Assembly (NCBI GenBank): GCA_019634215.1
Contig: JAHQVS010000102.1
Span: 1-53,935 of the forward strand
Source: Paracoccaceae bacterium
GTDB lineage: Bacteria > Pseudomonadota > Alphaproteobacteria > Rhodobacterales > Rhodobacteraceae
DNA: 53,935 bases
Reading direction: 5' to 3'
Shown: positions 15,749 through 23,929 of the stretch, one piece after another
Layout: each line of letters starts with the position of its first letter
Numbering within the stretch: the stretch's first letter is position 1
Made by a program: the position numbers and the translations under genes
The notes under the pieces: model-generated
Database searches by the model: none
The model's input: only the letters and a program-made list of their open reading frames with translations
Told to the model about the DNA's origin: nothing

Positions 15749-16702
15749 ATGCCGAACGATCCTGAGGCCGTAAAGTCTCTGTTGCAACGCTGGATCGCGC
15801 GGCGCGTAGCGCCGGAGGCGATGGCTTGGTTTGAAGAGCGGCTGCGGTTGCATCGCGAGGAAACGCCTGAGCGGGATCTGCATATCACGTTGGGCCTAAT
15901 CCCCCGGCGGTTGGGGAAAGCCGATTTGGCGCTGGGGCCGGATGAACTTACCGCCGCCGAGGCCGCGCGCTCCGGGTGGACGCCGAAAGCTTGGAGTGTC
16001 GACGCCGCCGCCCGGACATTAACGCTGCTGGCGGCGCCGCCGCCATCGGAGGGGTTCACCCATCGGTTCAAGCAACTGCGCCGCACCGCCGACGCCGCCG
16101 AGACGTTGGCGTTGTACCAAGGGTTGCCGCTGTATCCCGATCCGCAGGCTCTTGAATGGGAGGCGGGCGAGGGATTGCGCTCAAACATGAAGAGTGTGTT
16201 CGAGGCCATCGCGCACGACAATCCGTACCCGCGCGAGGTGTTCGAAGAGCATCGTTGGAATCATATGATCCTGAAGGCGCTGTTCATCGGCAGCCGGTTG
16301 GCTCCGATTCAAGGGCTCGACGCACGGGCCAACGCTGAACTTGCCCGTATAATGCGTGATTTCGCGCATGAGCGCTGGGCGGCGGGTCGGGCGGTGCCGT
16401 TTGAGATTTGGCGGATTGTCGGCCCGTTCGCGCAAGACGCGGAAGCCGTCGCTGATCTCACCCGCGCCTTCGAGGCGCAGGGGGCAGGCGCCACGGCGAT
16501 TGATCGTAAGGCTGCGGCGCTGGGGCTGGCCGCAAGTGCATGGCGATTGGCTGATCCTGCGCTGGCCGCCGATCCGATTTTGGCGGCGGATATTAAGAGC
16601 GGCGCGCTGACCTGGGAAACCTTGTCGCAGGAGGCGGATGCGTTGGCGCAATCCCTCCCCCGTGAACCCGTGTTGCCGAACGCCGCGCCGTCTGGAGTGT
16701 GA
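15749..16702 (+). CDS. eboA: EboA domain protein
   Basis: About 317 residues matching the EboA family. The signature is the central NPYPREVFEEHRWNHMILKA (about 160 to 180), followed by LFIGSRLAPIQGL and AELARIMRDFAHERWAAGR. The whole protein is predicted helical, with no signal peptide and no enzyme motif that I recognise. EboA is the founding member of the Ebo set found in eustigmatophyte plastids and scattered bacteria; its biochemical role is unknown. The ATG at 15749 follows GGAGGAG and was chosen over upstream in-frame starts that would run through the eboF promoter region. eboB begins six bases after the stop. Confidence 0.88.
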   Translation: MPNDPEAVKSLLQRWIARRVAPEAMAWFEERLRLHREETPERDLHITLGLIPRRLGKADLALGPDELTAAEAARSGWTPKAWSVDAAARTLTLLAAPPPSEGFTHRFKQLRRTADAAETLALYQGLPLYPDPQALEWEAGEGLRSNMKSVFEAIAHDNPYPREVFEEHRWNHMILKALFIGSRLAPIQGLDARANAELARIMRDFAHERWAAGRAVPFEIWRIVGPFAQDAEAVADLTRAFEAQGAGATAIDRKAAALGLAASAWRLADPALAADPILAADIKSGALTWETLSQEADALAQSLPREPVLPNAAPSGV

Positions 16703-16707
16703 GAGCC

Positions 16708-17631
16708 ATGATGTATATCGACACCCACGCCCACATGATTTCCCGAAGCACGGATGATTATGAGGCTATGGCGAAGGCGGGTATCGTCGCGTTGATTGAG
16801 CCGGCGTTCTGGCTGGGCCAACCACGCACCCATGTCGCCACCTATATCGACTATCTCTCCACTATCGTCGGCTTCGAACGGTTCCGCGCCGGTCAGTTCG
16901 GCATTCGGCACTACTGCACGGTAGGGCTGAACTCCAAGGAGGCTAACAATGAGGAATTGGCCGAGGGGGTCATGGAGATCCTGCCGCGTTTCGCATTGAA
17001 GGATGGCGTGGTGGCGATTGGTGAGATCGGCTATGATGAGCAGACCGCGCTGGAGGATAAGTATTTCCGCCTCCAGTTGGATCTGGCCAAGGAGCTGGAT
17101 CTGCCTGTCATGATCCACACACCGCATCGCGACAAGAAGCGCGGCACCTCGCGGTCGATGGACGCGTGCGAGGAGCACGGCCTCGATCCGACCAAGGTGA
17201 TCATTGACCACAACAACGAAGAGACGGTTGCCGAAGTGCTGCAGCGCGGGTTCTGGGCGGCGTTTTCGATTTATCCGAGCACCAAGATGGGCTCAGCGCG
17301 GATGGTGGAGATCCTGAAACAGTATGGTGCGGAACGGATCATCGTTGACAGTGCTTGCGATTGGGGGATCTCCGACCCGCTGGGGGTGCCGAAGGTCGCC
17401 GCGTTGGCGCAACAGCATGGTGTGCCGGAAGAGGTAATCCGCAAAGCTTGTTATGACAACGCCCTCGCCGCTTATGGCCAGAGTGGCCAGATGGCCGAGT
17501 CGGATTGGCAGGACCCCGCGCCGATCGACCAGCGAACACTTTATGAGGGCAACAGCATTTTGCGTGGAGGGCGGGAGCCTCACATTGAAGTCCCTGGCGC
17601 GGCTCGTGCGGCGAGTTTGATTATCGAATAG
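16708..17631 (+). CDS. eboB: EboB, TatD-like metal-dependent hydrolase
   Basis: About 307 residues of the TatD/amidohydrolase superfamily. Metal ligands are visible: YIDTHAHMI (HxH), VAIGEIGYDE (Glu), MIHTPHRDKKRG (His), VIIDHNNEE (His) and IVDSACDWG (Asp). TatD proteins are nucleases or metal-dependent hydrolases; in the Ebo context the substrate is unknown, though eboB is needed with eboA and eboC for scytonemin precursor export in Nostoc. The ATG at 16708 has GGAG ten bases upstream; the next codon is also ATG, and a GTG at 16699 overlapping the eboA stop is a third candidate. Co-transcribed with eboA, with the isomerase gene 73 bases downstream. Confidence 0.88.
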   Translation: MMYIDTHAHMISRSTDDYEAMAKAGIVALIEPAFWLGQPRTHVATYIDYLSTIVGFERFRAGQFGIRHYCTVGLNSKEANNEELAEGVMEILPRFALKDGVVAIGEIGYDEQTALEDKYFRLQLDLAKELDLPVMIHTPHRDKKRGTSRSMDACEEHGLDPTKVIIDHNNEETVAEVLQRGFWAAFSIYPSTKMGSARMVEILKQYGAERIIVDSACDWGISDPLGVPKVAALAQQHGVPEEVIRKACYDNALAAYGQSGQMAESDWQDPAPIDQRTLYEGNSILRGGREPHIEVPGAARAASLIIE

Positions 17632-17704
17632 GCCGCCATCTCGCGATTCGGTGGCCTTGCGTTGCTGAAATCTTGAGGCGGCGCTTTCGTCTGGGAGGTT
17701 AAGA

Positions 17705-18733
17705 ATGAAAGACCATGTCGACGACATCCTGCGCCGAAAGTCTGACCATCTGGATGTTATTCTCGCCGGCGAAGGCGCGTTTGACCGAATCGACGCCGGG
17801 TTTGATCGGGTACGGTTGCCGCATTGCGCCGCACCGGAGATTGCGCTCTCGGAAGTAGATCTCTCTGCCGAGTTTCTTGGAAAGCGCTTGGCGGCGCCGT
17901 TTCTAATCAGCTCCATGACCGGCGGCCCAACCCGGGCCGGGGCGATTAACCGCAATCTGGCCGAGGCAGCGGAGGCGCTGGGCGTCGCCATGGGGGTGGG
18001 GTCGCAGCGGGTTGCGCTTGAGGGGGCCGGGGATGTCGGAGTGTCCTCTGACATTCGCCGCTGGGCGCCGACTGCCGTGCTCTATGCGAATTTTGGCGCG
18101 GTGCAATTGGCGCAGGGCTATGGCGTGGCCCAAGCGCGGCGCGTGATCGATATGATCGAGGCGGACGCGCTGATTTTGCATTTCAATCCACTGCAGGAGG
18201 CGATCCAGCCGGGTGGGGACACTGATTGGCGTGGGGTGTTGGCGGCGGTGGAGGTGCTGGCTTCGTCGATCGATACGCCGATTATCGCCAAGGAGGTCGG
18301 GTTCGGACTTTCGGCGCCTGTGGCATGGGACTTAGCCGCAGCTGGTGTGGCGGCGATCGACGTCGCCGGAGCGGGCGGATCAAATTGGGCCAAAGTGGAG
18401 GGCGCTCGTGCGGGGTCTGATCACGTGGCGCGAGTCGCCTCTGCTTTTGGCGATTGGGGGATACCAACGGTTGAGGCGCTGCGGGCGTGCCGGGCGCGGC
18501 TGCCGGAGACCCCGATGATCGCCTCAGGCGGGGTGCGTCATGGCGTCGACGCCGCCAAGGCGATTGCCCTTGGAGCTGATCTCGCGGGGCAGGCGGCGGG
18601 GGTTTTGCAGGCGGCGGTTGATGGGCCGGAAGAGGCGGCGGAGGCGATCATGGTGGCGGTGGAGCAGCTTCGCGTCGCCTGCTTTTGCTGTGGAGTGACA
18701 CGGCAGACGGCGTTGCGGGGGCTGGTGTTTTAA
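17705..18733 (+). CDS. fni: Type 2 isopentenyl-diphosphate delta-isomerase
   Basis: A 342-residue FMN-dependent type 2 IPP isomerase, interconverting isopentenyl and dimethylallyl diphosphate using reduced flavin. Diagnostic stretches are RKSDHLDVIL near the N-terminus, PFLISSMTGGPTRAGAINRN, GVGSQRVALE, LILHFNPLQEAIQPGGDTDW and IIAKEVGFGLSAP followed by DVAGAGGSNWAKVE. Length fits the family. The start ATG is preceded by GGGAGGTT. It follows eboB on the same strand after 73 bases, so it could share its transcript. Alphaproteobacteria making isoprenoids by the MEP route do not strictly need an isomerase; location beside UbiA-like eboC hints at boosting a prenyl donor for that pathway, which is inference. 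Confidence 0.92.
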   Translation: MKDHVDDILRRKSDHLDVILAGEGAFDRIDAGFDRVRLPHCAAPEIALSEVDLSAEFLGKRLAAPFLISSMTGGPTRAGAINRNLAEAAEALGVAMGVGSQRVALEGAGDVGVSSDIRRWAPTAVLYANFGAVQLAQGYGVAQARRVIDMIEADALILHFNPLQEAIQPGGDTDWRGVLAAVEVLASSIDTPIIAKEVGFGLSAPVAWDLAAAGVAAIDVAGAGGSNWAKVEGARAGSDHVARVASAFGDWGIPTVEALRACRARLPETPMIASGGVRHGVDAAKAIALGADLAGQAAGVLQAAVDGPEEAAEAIMVAVEQLRVACFCCGVTRQTALRGLVF

Positions 18734-18754
18734 GCCTCTTCCCGTTTGCCCTTG

Positions 18755-18776
18755 CCTGCAGATCAACATCTGCAGG
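18755..18776. terminator. Inverted repeat between convergent fni and DUF805 genes
   Basis: A perfect 9-bp stem, CCTGCAGAT (18755-18763) and ATCTGCAGG (18768-18776), with a 4-base loop, lies 22 bases after the fni stop. There is no T-tract on either side. It may end transcription from one or both convergent genes. Confidence 0.4.
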
Positions 18777-18793
18777 GCCAGAGATCATATGTT

Positions 18794-19276
18794 CTATGCC
18801 TGTTGATCGATGTTTTGAGACGACGTTTCTGATTTTGGTTCCGGGCCGTATTTGTTGCCGCCCGGTTGGCTTGGGCTCAACAGCCAGATGAACACCATCA
18901 GATTGATCGCCACGATGATGGCGAAAGCGATTTGGGCGGCGACGCCAGAGAGACTGTGGATGTCCGTCAGGCGTAAAATATCGAGAAATGGGAAAACGCC
19001 CCAGGCGACCACTGTGTTCAAACTCCACCATCCCGTCCGGCCAATATCATGCAGGCGCCGCCACGCAGCGGCATAGCTGGGGAGAAGGGTCGCCACTGCG
19101 AACACCAACCATAAGATCAGAGGGCTGGATCGGGTGGCGATTGCTTCAATCCACCACAGCAAGACTCCACCGATACACAAAAATATTTGGAAGAACCAGA
19201 ATTCCAGCCGAGTGGCCCGCCCTGAAAATGTGAAATACTTTCGAAAACAGGTTGCCACTGCTTTAGTAAAACTCAT
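18794..19276 (-). CDS. DUF805 family membrane protein
   Basis: A 160-residue inner-membrane protein of the DUF805 family. It starts with the characteristic KYFTFSGRATRLEFWFF (about 14 to 30) and has four hydrophobic helices. The conserved segment between helices 2 and 3, AAAWRRLHDIGRTGWW, is present at about 70 to 85. The C-terminal tail is polar. The family is widespread and its function unknown. The region upstream of its start is AT-rich. It lies downstream of sucD on the same strand but is separated from it by a strong hairpin, so it is probably its own transcript. Confidence 0.88.
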   Translation of the reverse strand: MSFTKAVATCFRKYFTFSGRATRLEFWFFQIFLCIGGVLLWWIEAIATRSSPLILWLVFAVATLLPSYAAAWRRLHDIGRTGWWSLNTVVAWGVFPFLDILRLTDIHSLSGVAAQIAFAIIVAINLMVFIWLLSPSQPGGNKYGPEPKSETSSQNIDQQA

Positions 19277-19322
19277 GATTTACACCAAAAAATGAAGTAT
19301 GTTTGTTTGTATCAATATATAC

Positions 19323-19355
19323 ACGGCCACGCCCGATAACTACAGGCGTGGCCGT
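19323..19355 (-). terminator. Terminator of the sucCD operon
   Basis: A perfect 11-bp stem, ACGGCCACGCC (19323-19333) and GGCGTGGCCGT (19345-19355), lies 15 bases downstream of the sucD stop. On the minus strand it is followed by GTATATATTG, and on the plus strand by CGCATTTTATT. Confidence 0.75.
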
Positions 19356-19370
19356 CGCATTTTATTAATG

Positions 19371-20243
19371 TCAGCCGATCGCCTTAATGATCGCCTCGCC
19401 CAAACCAGCAGGGCTGTCGGCGACGACGATGCCGGCGGATTTCATCGCCTCGATCTTATCTTCAGCGCCGCCCTTGCCACCGGCGATGATCGCGCCTGCG
19501 TGACCCATGCGGCGGCCCGGAGGCGCGGTGCGGCCCGCGATGAAGCCCGCCATCGGCTTTTTGATCTTGTGGTTCTTCACGAACTCGGCGGCGTCCTCTT
19601 CGGCGGAACCGCCGATTTCGCCGATCATGATGATGGCCTGGGTCTCGTCGTCATGCAGCAGCAGGTCGATTGCGTCGATATGCTCCGTGCCCTTGATCGG
19701 GTCGCCGCCAATGCCGATGCAGGTGCTTTGGCCGAGGCCGACGGCGGTGGTTTGGTGCACGGCCTCATAGGTCAAAGTGCCCGAGCGGGAGACGATGCCA
19801 ATCCGCCCACGCTTGTGGATGTGCCCGGGCATGATGCCGATCTTGCAGGCTTCCGGGGTGATGATACCCGGGCAGTTCGGACCGATCAGGCGGCAAGAGC
19901 TGCCGTCAAGGGCCCGCTTCACCTTCATCATGTCCATCACCGGAATGCCCTCGGTGATGCAGACGATCAGCGGGATTTCGGCGTCAATCGCCTCAAGAAT
20001 GGAGTCGGCTGCGAACGGCGGCGGGACGTAGATGACGCTGGCGTTGCAGTCAGTGGCGCGTTTGGCCTCATGGACTGAGTCGAAGACCGGCAGCCCGATA
20101 TGGCTCTGTCCGCCTTTGCCAGGGGTGACGCCGCCGACCATTTTGGTGCCGTAGGCGATGGCTTGCTCAGAGTGGAAGGTGCCCTGCGAGCCGGTGAGGC
20201 CCTGACAGATCACACGGGTGTTTTCGTCAACGAGTACGGCCAT
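19371..20243 (-). CDS. sucD: Succinate-CoA ligase, alpha subunit
   Basis: A 290-residue alpha subunit of succinyl-CoA synthetase, the citric acid cycle enzyme that makes ATP or GTP from succinyl-CoA. Present are the CoA-binding [20 protein letters not shown], the [12 protein letters not shown] segment, and the phosphohistidine loop [19 protein letters not shown] (His about 246). The start ATG at 20243 is preceded by AAAGGAG; an upstream in-frame ATG would add 16 residues not found in the family. It follows sucC by 90 bases and ends before a strong terminator. The alpha-ketoglutarate dehydrogenase genes that often lie beside sucCD in alphaproteobacteria are not present in this window. Confidence 0.97.
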   Translation of the reverse strand: MAVLVDENTRVICQGLTGSQGTFHSEQAIAYGTKMVGGVTPGKGGQSHIGLPVFDSVHEAKRATDCNASVIYVPPPFAADSILEAIDAEIPLIVCITEGIPVMDMMKVKRALDGSSCRLIGPNCPGIITPEACKIGIMPGHIHKRGRIGIVSRSGTLTYEAVHQTTAVGLGQSTCIGIGGDPIKGTEHIDAIDLLLHDDETQAIIMIGEIGGSAEEDAAEFVKNHKIKKPMAGFIAGRTAPPGRRMGHAGAIIAGGKGGAEDKIEAMKSAGIVVADSPAGLGEAIIKAIG

Positions 20244-20333
20244 ACGGACCGCTCCTTTCTCAAAATCTGTCAGCCCTATGACAGCAAGCAATGGCTGTGT
20301 TGGCTGAGAACGGCTGGGCGTTGGTCTGCAGGT

Positions 20334-21530
20334 TTAGGAGCCTCTAACCGCCTTCACGATTTTCTCGGCGCCGTCAGCGAGGTTGTCGCCCGAGATCACA
20401 TTCAGGCCAGAGTTGTTGATGATCTCCTTGCCCAGCTCGACATTGGTGCCTTCCAGGCGGACCACCAGTGGCACTTGCAGGCCGACTTCCTTGACCGCCT
20501 CGATCACGCCCTGGGCGATGACGTCGCAGCGCATGATGCCGCCGAAGATGTTGACCAGGATGCCCTTCACCTTCGGGTCGGCGGTGATGATCTTGAAGGC
20601 TTCTGTGACCTTCTCGGCGGTGGCGCCGCCGCCGACATCTAGAAAGTTGGCGGGCTCCGAGCCGTAGAGCTTGATGATGTCCATGGTCGCCATCGCCAAG
20701 CCGGCGCCGTTGACCATGCAGCCAATCTCGCCGTCGAGAGCGATGTAGTTTAGATCAAACTTCGAAGCTTGAAGCTCTTTCGGATCTTCCTCGGTCTCGT
20801 CGCGCAGCTCCGCCAGTTCCGGATGGCGGTACATGGCGTTGCCGTCGAAGCTCATCTTGCAGTCGAGGCATTTCAAATTGCCGGCGCCGTCCACGATCAG
20901 CGGGTTGATCTCGATCAGATCGCAGTCTTTTTCGAGAAACAGCTTGTAGAGCGTGGAGATAAGCTGAACGCACTGTTTGACTTGTGCGCCCTCCAAGCCC
21001 AACGCATAGGCGACTTTGCGGCCGTGGAAGGCGCTGACGCCGGTGGCTGGGTCCACCGAGAAAGACAGAATTTTCTCAGGTGTGGAGGCGGCGACCTCTT
21101 CGATGTCCATCCCGCCCTCGGTGGAGGCGACGAAGGAGATGCGGGAGGTGACGCGGTCGACCAGTAACGAGAGATACATCTCGTTCTTAATGTCGGCGCC
21201 TTCCTCAATATATACGCGGTTGACCTGCTTCCCGCTGGCGCCGGTTTGATGGGTCACCAAAGTGCGGCCCAGCATCTGGCGCGCGAACTCGGAAGCCTCT
21301 TCAACCGATTTGGCGATCCGAACTCCACCCTTCTCACCAGCTTCAGGCTCCTTGAACGTGCCCTTGCCGCGTCCGCCAGCGTGGATCTGGCTCTTGACTA
21401 CCCAGACCGGGCCGCCCAGCTCTTCGGCGCCGCGCCAAGCGTCCTCGCCGTTGAACGCGACGCGACCTTCCGACACCGGCGCGCCATACTCGCGTAAGAT
21501 CGCCTTGGCTTGATGCTCATGGATGTTCAT
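20334..21530 (-). CDS. sucC: Succinate-CoA ligase (ADP-forming), beta subunit
   Basis: A 398-residue beta subunit of succinyl-CoA synthetase with the ATP-grasp domain at the N-terminus ([37 protein letters not shown]) and the flavodoxin-like CoA ligase domain at the C-terminus ([35 protein letters not shown]). It binds the nucleotide and forms the succinyl-phosphate site with SucD. Full length. The isochorismatase-family gene lies 75 bases upstream on the same strand and may be co-transcribed, although nothing links their functions. Confidence 0.97.
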   Translation of the reverse strand: MNIHEHQAKAILREYGAPVSEGRVAFNGEDAWRGAEELGGPVWVVKSQIHAGGRGKGTFKEPEAGEKGGVRIAKSVEEASEFARQMLGRTLVTHQTGASGKQVNRVYIEEGADIKNEMYLSLLVDRVTSRISFVASTEGGMDIEEVAASTPEKILSFSVDPATGVSAFHGRKVAYALGLEGAQVKQCVQLISTLYKLFLEKDCDLIEINPLIVDGAGNLKCLDCKMSFDGNAMYRHPELAELRDETEEDPKELQASKFDLNYIALDGEIGCMVNGAGLAMATMDIIKLYGSEPANFLDVGGGATAEKVTEAFKIITADPKVKGILVNIFGGIMRCDVIAQGVIEAVKEVGLQVPLVVRLEGTNVELGKEIINNSGLNVISGDNLADGAEKIVKAVRGS

Positions 21531-21605
21531 TGGCCGTCTTCACTCCTGTTTTTGTGAAAGCGTTTGCCCTGCGCGCTTTCGGCGTGACGATACGTCATTG
21601 CGCCC

Positions 21606-22148
21606 TCATTTTACGAGGGGAAGAAGTCGTTTGAACGCAGCACCGCCAGCTTGACCCATCCACTCGAACACGACCATCTCGGTGGTGACGATCCCAGCGC
21701 CGCTAGCGCTGAGGCGCTCAATGCAGGCCTTTTCGCTCTCAAGGGTCCGGGAGGCGGTCGCGTCGGAGACCACGAACACGTCGTAGCCCTCCTCCATGAG
21801 ACTGGCGGCGGTTTGCATGACGCAAATATGCGCCTCCATGCCGGCGATGACGGCTTGGCGTTTGCCAAAGCCACGGAAGGCTTGTGCGAAGCCAGCATCC
21901 TCCATGCAGGAGAAGTGCAGTTTTTCCTGTACAGGGGCGTCTCCCGCCGCCTCGGCGATCTCTTTCACCGTGCGGCCGAGCCCTTTCGGGTATTGCTCTG
22001 TGAGAATCACCGGCGCCCCCATCTCTCGCGCGGCTGTGATTAAGAGTTTTGTGTTCTTAATCGTGCGAGCGGGGGCTTGCATAGCCGGAACAAGCCGCTC
22101 CTGCATGTCGATCACAATCAAGGCTGATTCCGCCGGGCGTATCAGCAT
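21606..22148 (-). CDS. Isochorismatase-family cysteine hydrolase
   Basis: A 180-residue cytoplasmic hydrolase of the isochorismatase-like superfamily. The catalytic triad is visible: Asp in LIVIDMQERL near residue 14, Lys in TEQYPKGLGRT, and the nucleophile Cys in AGMEAHICVMQTA, with the family's cis-peptide at GMEA. Members cleave ether, amide or imine bonds (nicotinamidase, isochorismatase, carbamoylases). The closest general resemblance is to YcaC-like or MAK1-like hydrolases, whose substrates are mostly unknown. The ATG at 22148 follows AAGGAGGATGCG and was preferred to a much longer upstream reading with poor composition. Divergent from the sulfotransferase-like gene. Confidence 0.85.
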   Translation of the reverse strand: MLIRPAESALIVIDMQERLVPAMQAPARTIKNTKLLITAAREMGAPVILTEQYPKGLGRTVKEIAEAAGDAPVQEKLHFSCMEDAGFAQAFRGFGKRQAVIAGMEAHICVMQTAASLMEEGYDVFVVSDATASRTLESEKACIERLSASGAGIVTTEMVVFEWMGQAGGAAFKRLLPLVK

Positions 22149-22364
22149 CGCATCCTCCTTGCTGGTGGGCAGCGTTAGCGTAAGCGGTGCCTGCGCTGCC
22201 TTCTGATATTTTGTATGCCAAATGCCAGGGCTGTGGCTATCACTCTCCATCAGTGAGGGCAAGCGCACCGGTCGCTTTCGGCGGCGGCGATGACGCTTGT
22301 CACAGCCAAGGCGAGCGACTACCCGAAGCCCCTCGCCTTTTGATTTCACAACAGTTTGCGGCCC

Positions 22365-23714
22365 ATGACGAAGACAGCGATCATTCATATCGGCAGTGAT
22401 AAGGCTGGGAGCACCAGCATCCAGTATTTCCTTGCTCGCAACCAGGACGCCTTAAGGGCGCAACGGCGGCGGCTTATCCGAGCAGGGTTGCGCAAAGCTG
22501 CGGGCCATCCGTTTTTATTCATCAATTTGGATCATCCAGCTTGGGCCGAAGTCTCCCTTGAGTTAACTCAATTTGAGTCGGAAGCGGATGTATTTATTTT
22601 GTCATGGGAGGGAGTTCACAATTTTAGCATTGAAAAATTAGAGAAATTACGTGGGTATTTTGAGGGGTTTGATGTTAAATTTGTATTTTATATACGTGAA
22701 CAGGGTGAGCTTGTTCAAACAGGTCTGTTGCAGAGATTAAAGCAAGACACCCTCAGCGATGTTGATTTGTTCAATGTCGCATCTGATTGTCCGCATCTGT
22801 TTGCCGCAACGCGCTGTTACGATCAGACCATCGAACGATTTGAATCTGTTTTCGGCGAAGGGTGTGTCGATCTGCGGGTGTTTGAGCGCAACCAACTTCA
22901 CAAACGTGATGTGAAGCTCGATTTCCTACAGGCGGTCGGCATTGAGGATGCTTCTGACTTCAGTGATCTGGGTGATGTGAACGAGAGCCTGAGTTTGGAG
23001 GCGTCGCTTGCAATCCAATTGTTAGACCCGTTGGCGCTCGACGGAGCCGATAGACGATCCTTGCGAGATGCGGGCTTGGTGATGTCGATGCTGCGCAAGG
23101 GTTGGAAATATTTCTTAAACCCAGAGCAATTGGCGCGAGTCCGGGCGTTTTACGCCGAAAGCAACCAACGTGTCGCGCGTCGCTTCTTTGGGCGTGAGCA
23201 GCTATTTGAGTTTAGGGACGCCACCGCCCCGAGCGACGTCGACCGAATGGAGGTCGCATCCGTCGCCGCTGAAATGTTGGCGATGTGGCCACGATATCCA
23301 GCCCCGGTTGGAAAGTTTCCTGCCGCTCGCCTGCTGGACCGACGAATGTCGCCGATGCGGGGCTGGAGCAAGGTGAACATTGATGAAACCCAGGAAAACC
23401 CAGATGATGCTTGTGGTGGCGGGGCGATGCGGTTGGAGGAGCCGAGTGGCGAGCTACGGTTAATGTATTCGCCTCGCTCAATTTTCCCCGATTATAAAAA
23501 AGCGATGCTGACGTTTATTCTGCCCAAGGGAGATCAGCGGCGCCTCAGGATCACAGGGGTAGGAGAGAAGGCGATTGAGATTGACTGCCCGAAAGAGCGC
23601 CTGGAGTTTCCCGTGGGCCAACTGGGGCGTTATGGTGAGATTGCGATTGAGATTGAGCCTATCGACCACGATGGTCCGCTAGTGGTGCGCGGTCTGGCGG
23701 TAGGTTTCCGCTGA
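22365..23714 (+). CDS. Sulfotransferase-like P-loop protein with C-terminal beta domain
   Basis: A 449-residue protein. The N-terminus, AIIHIGSDKAGSTSIQYFLA (residues about 5 to 24), matches the PAPS-binding loop seen in bacterial sulfotransferase-like proteins (usually HIGxxKTGSTSIQ). A strand-loop DVKFVFYIREQGELVQTGLLQ near 105 resembles the second (3'-phosphate) motif. Residues from about 330 on form a separate beta-rich domain of unknown type. It could modify cell-surface glycans, but no acceptor can be assigned. Bases 22550 to 22780 are clearly AT-rich and use different codons from neighbours, suggesting acquisition by transfer. The gene stands alone, with no glycosyltransferases nearby. 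Start: ATG 22365, ribosome site weak. Confidence 0.65.
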   Translation: MTKTAIIHIGSDKAGSTSIQYFLARNQDALRAQRRRLIRAGLRKAAGHPFLFINLDHPAWAEVSLELTQFESEADVFILSWEGVHNFSIEKLEKLRGYFEGFDVKFVFYIREQGELVQTGLLQRLKQDTLSDVDLFNVASDCPHLFAATRCYDQTIERFESVFGEGCVDLRVFERNQLHKRDVKLDFLQAVGIEDASDFSDLGDVNESLSLEASLAIQLLDPLALDGADRRSLRDAGLVMSMLRKGWKYFLNPEQLARVRAFYAESNQRVARRFFGREQLFEFRDATAPSDVDRMEVASVAAEMLAMWPRYPAPVGKFPAARLLDRRMSPMRGWSKVNIDETQENPDDACGGGAMRLEEPSGELRLMYSPRSIFPDYKKAMLTFILPKGDQRRLRITGVGEKAIEIDCPKERLEFPVGQLGRYGEIAIEIEPIDHDGPLVVRGLAVGFR

Positions 23715-23929
23715 GCGCAATCGTGATCGGAAAATGGACCTTTTAATGGGTCACGCCAGCTGTTCTGACAAATAGTCTATAGAACATACGCTTAAGCTAT
23801 TTCAGTGTAAGCAGGCGCTGAGAACGCTCTGCTTATGTGAGAGAGCTTTCGGAGGCCTCATGTCAGAAATTGACAGGAGTGATGAGGCGATGTCTTCTGT
23901 CGCGATAGCTCGCTAGGCAGAGGCCGCAT

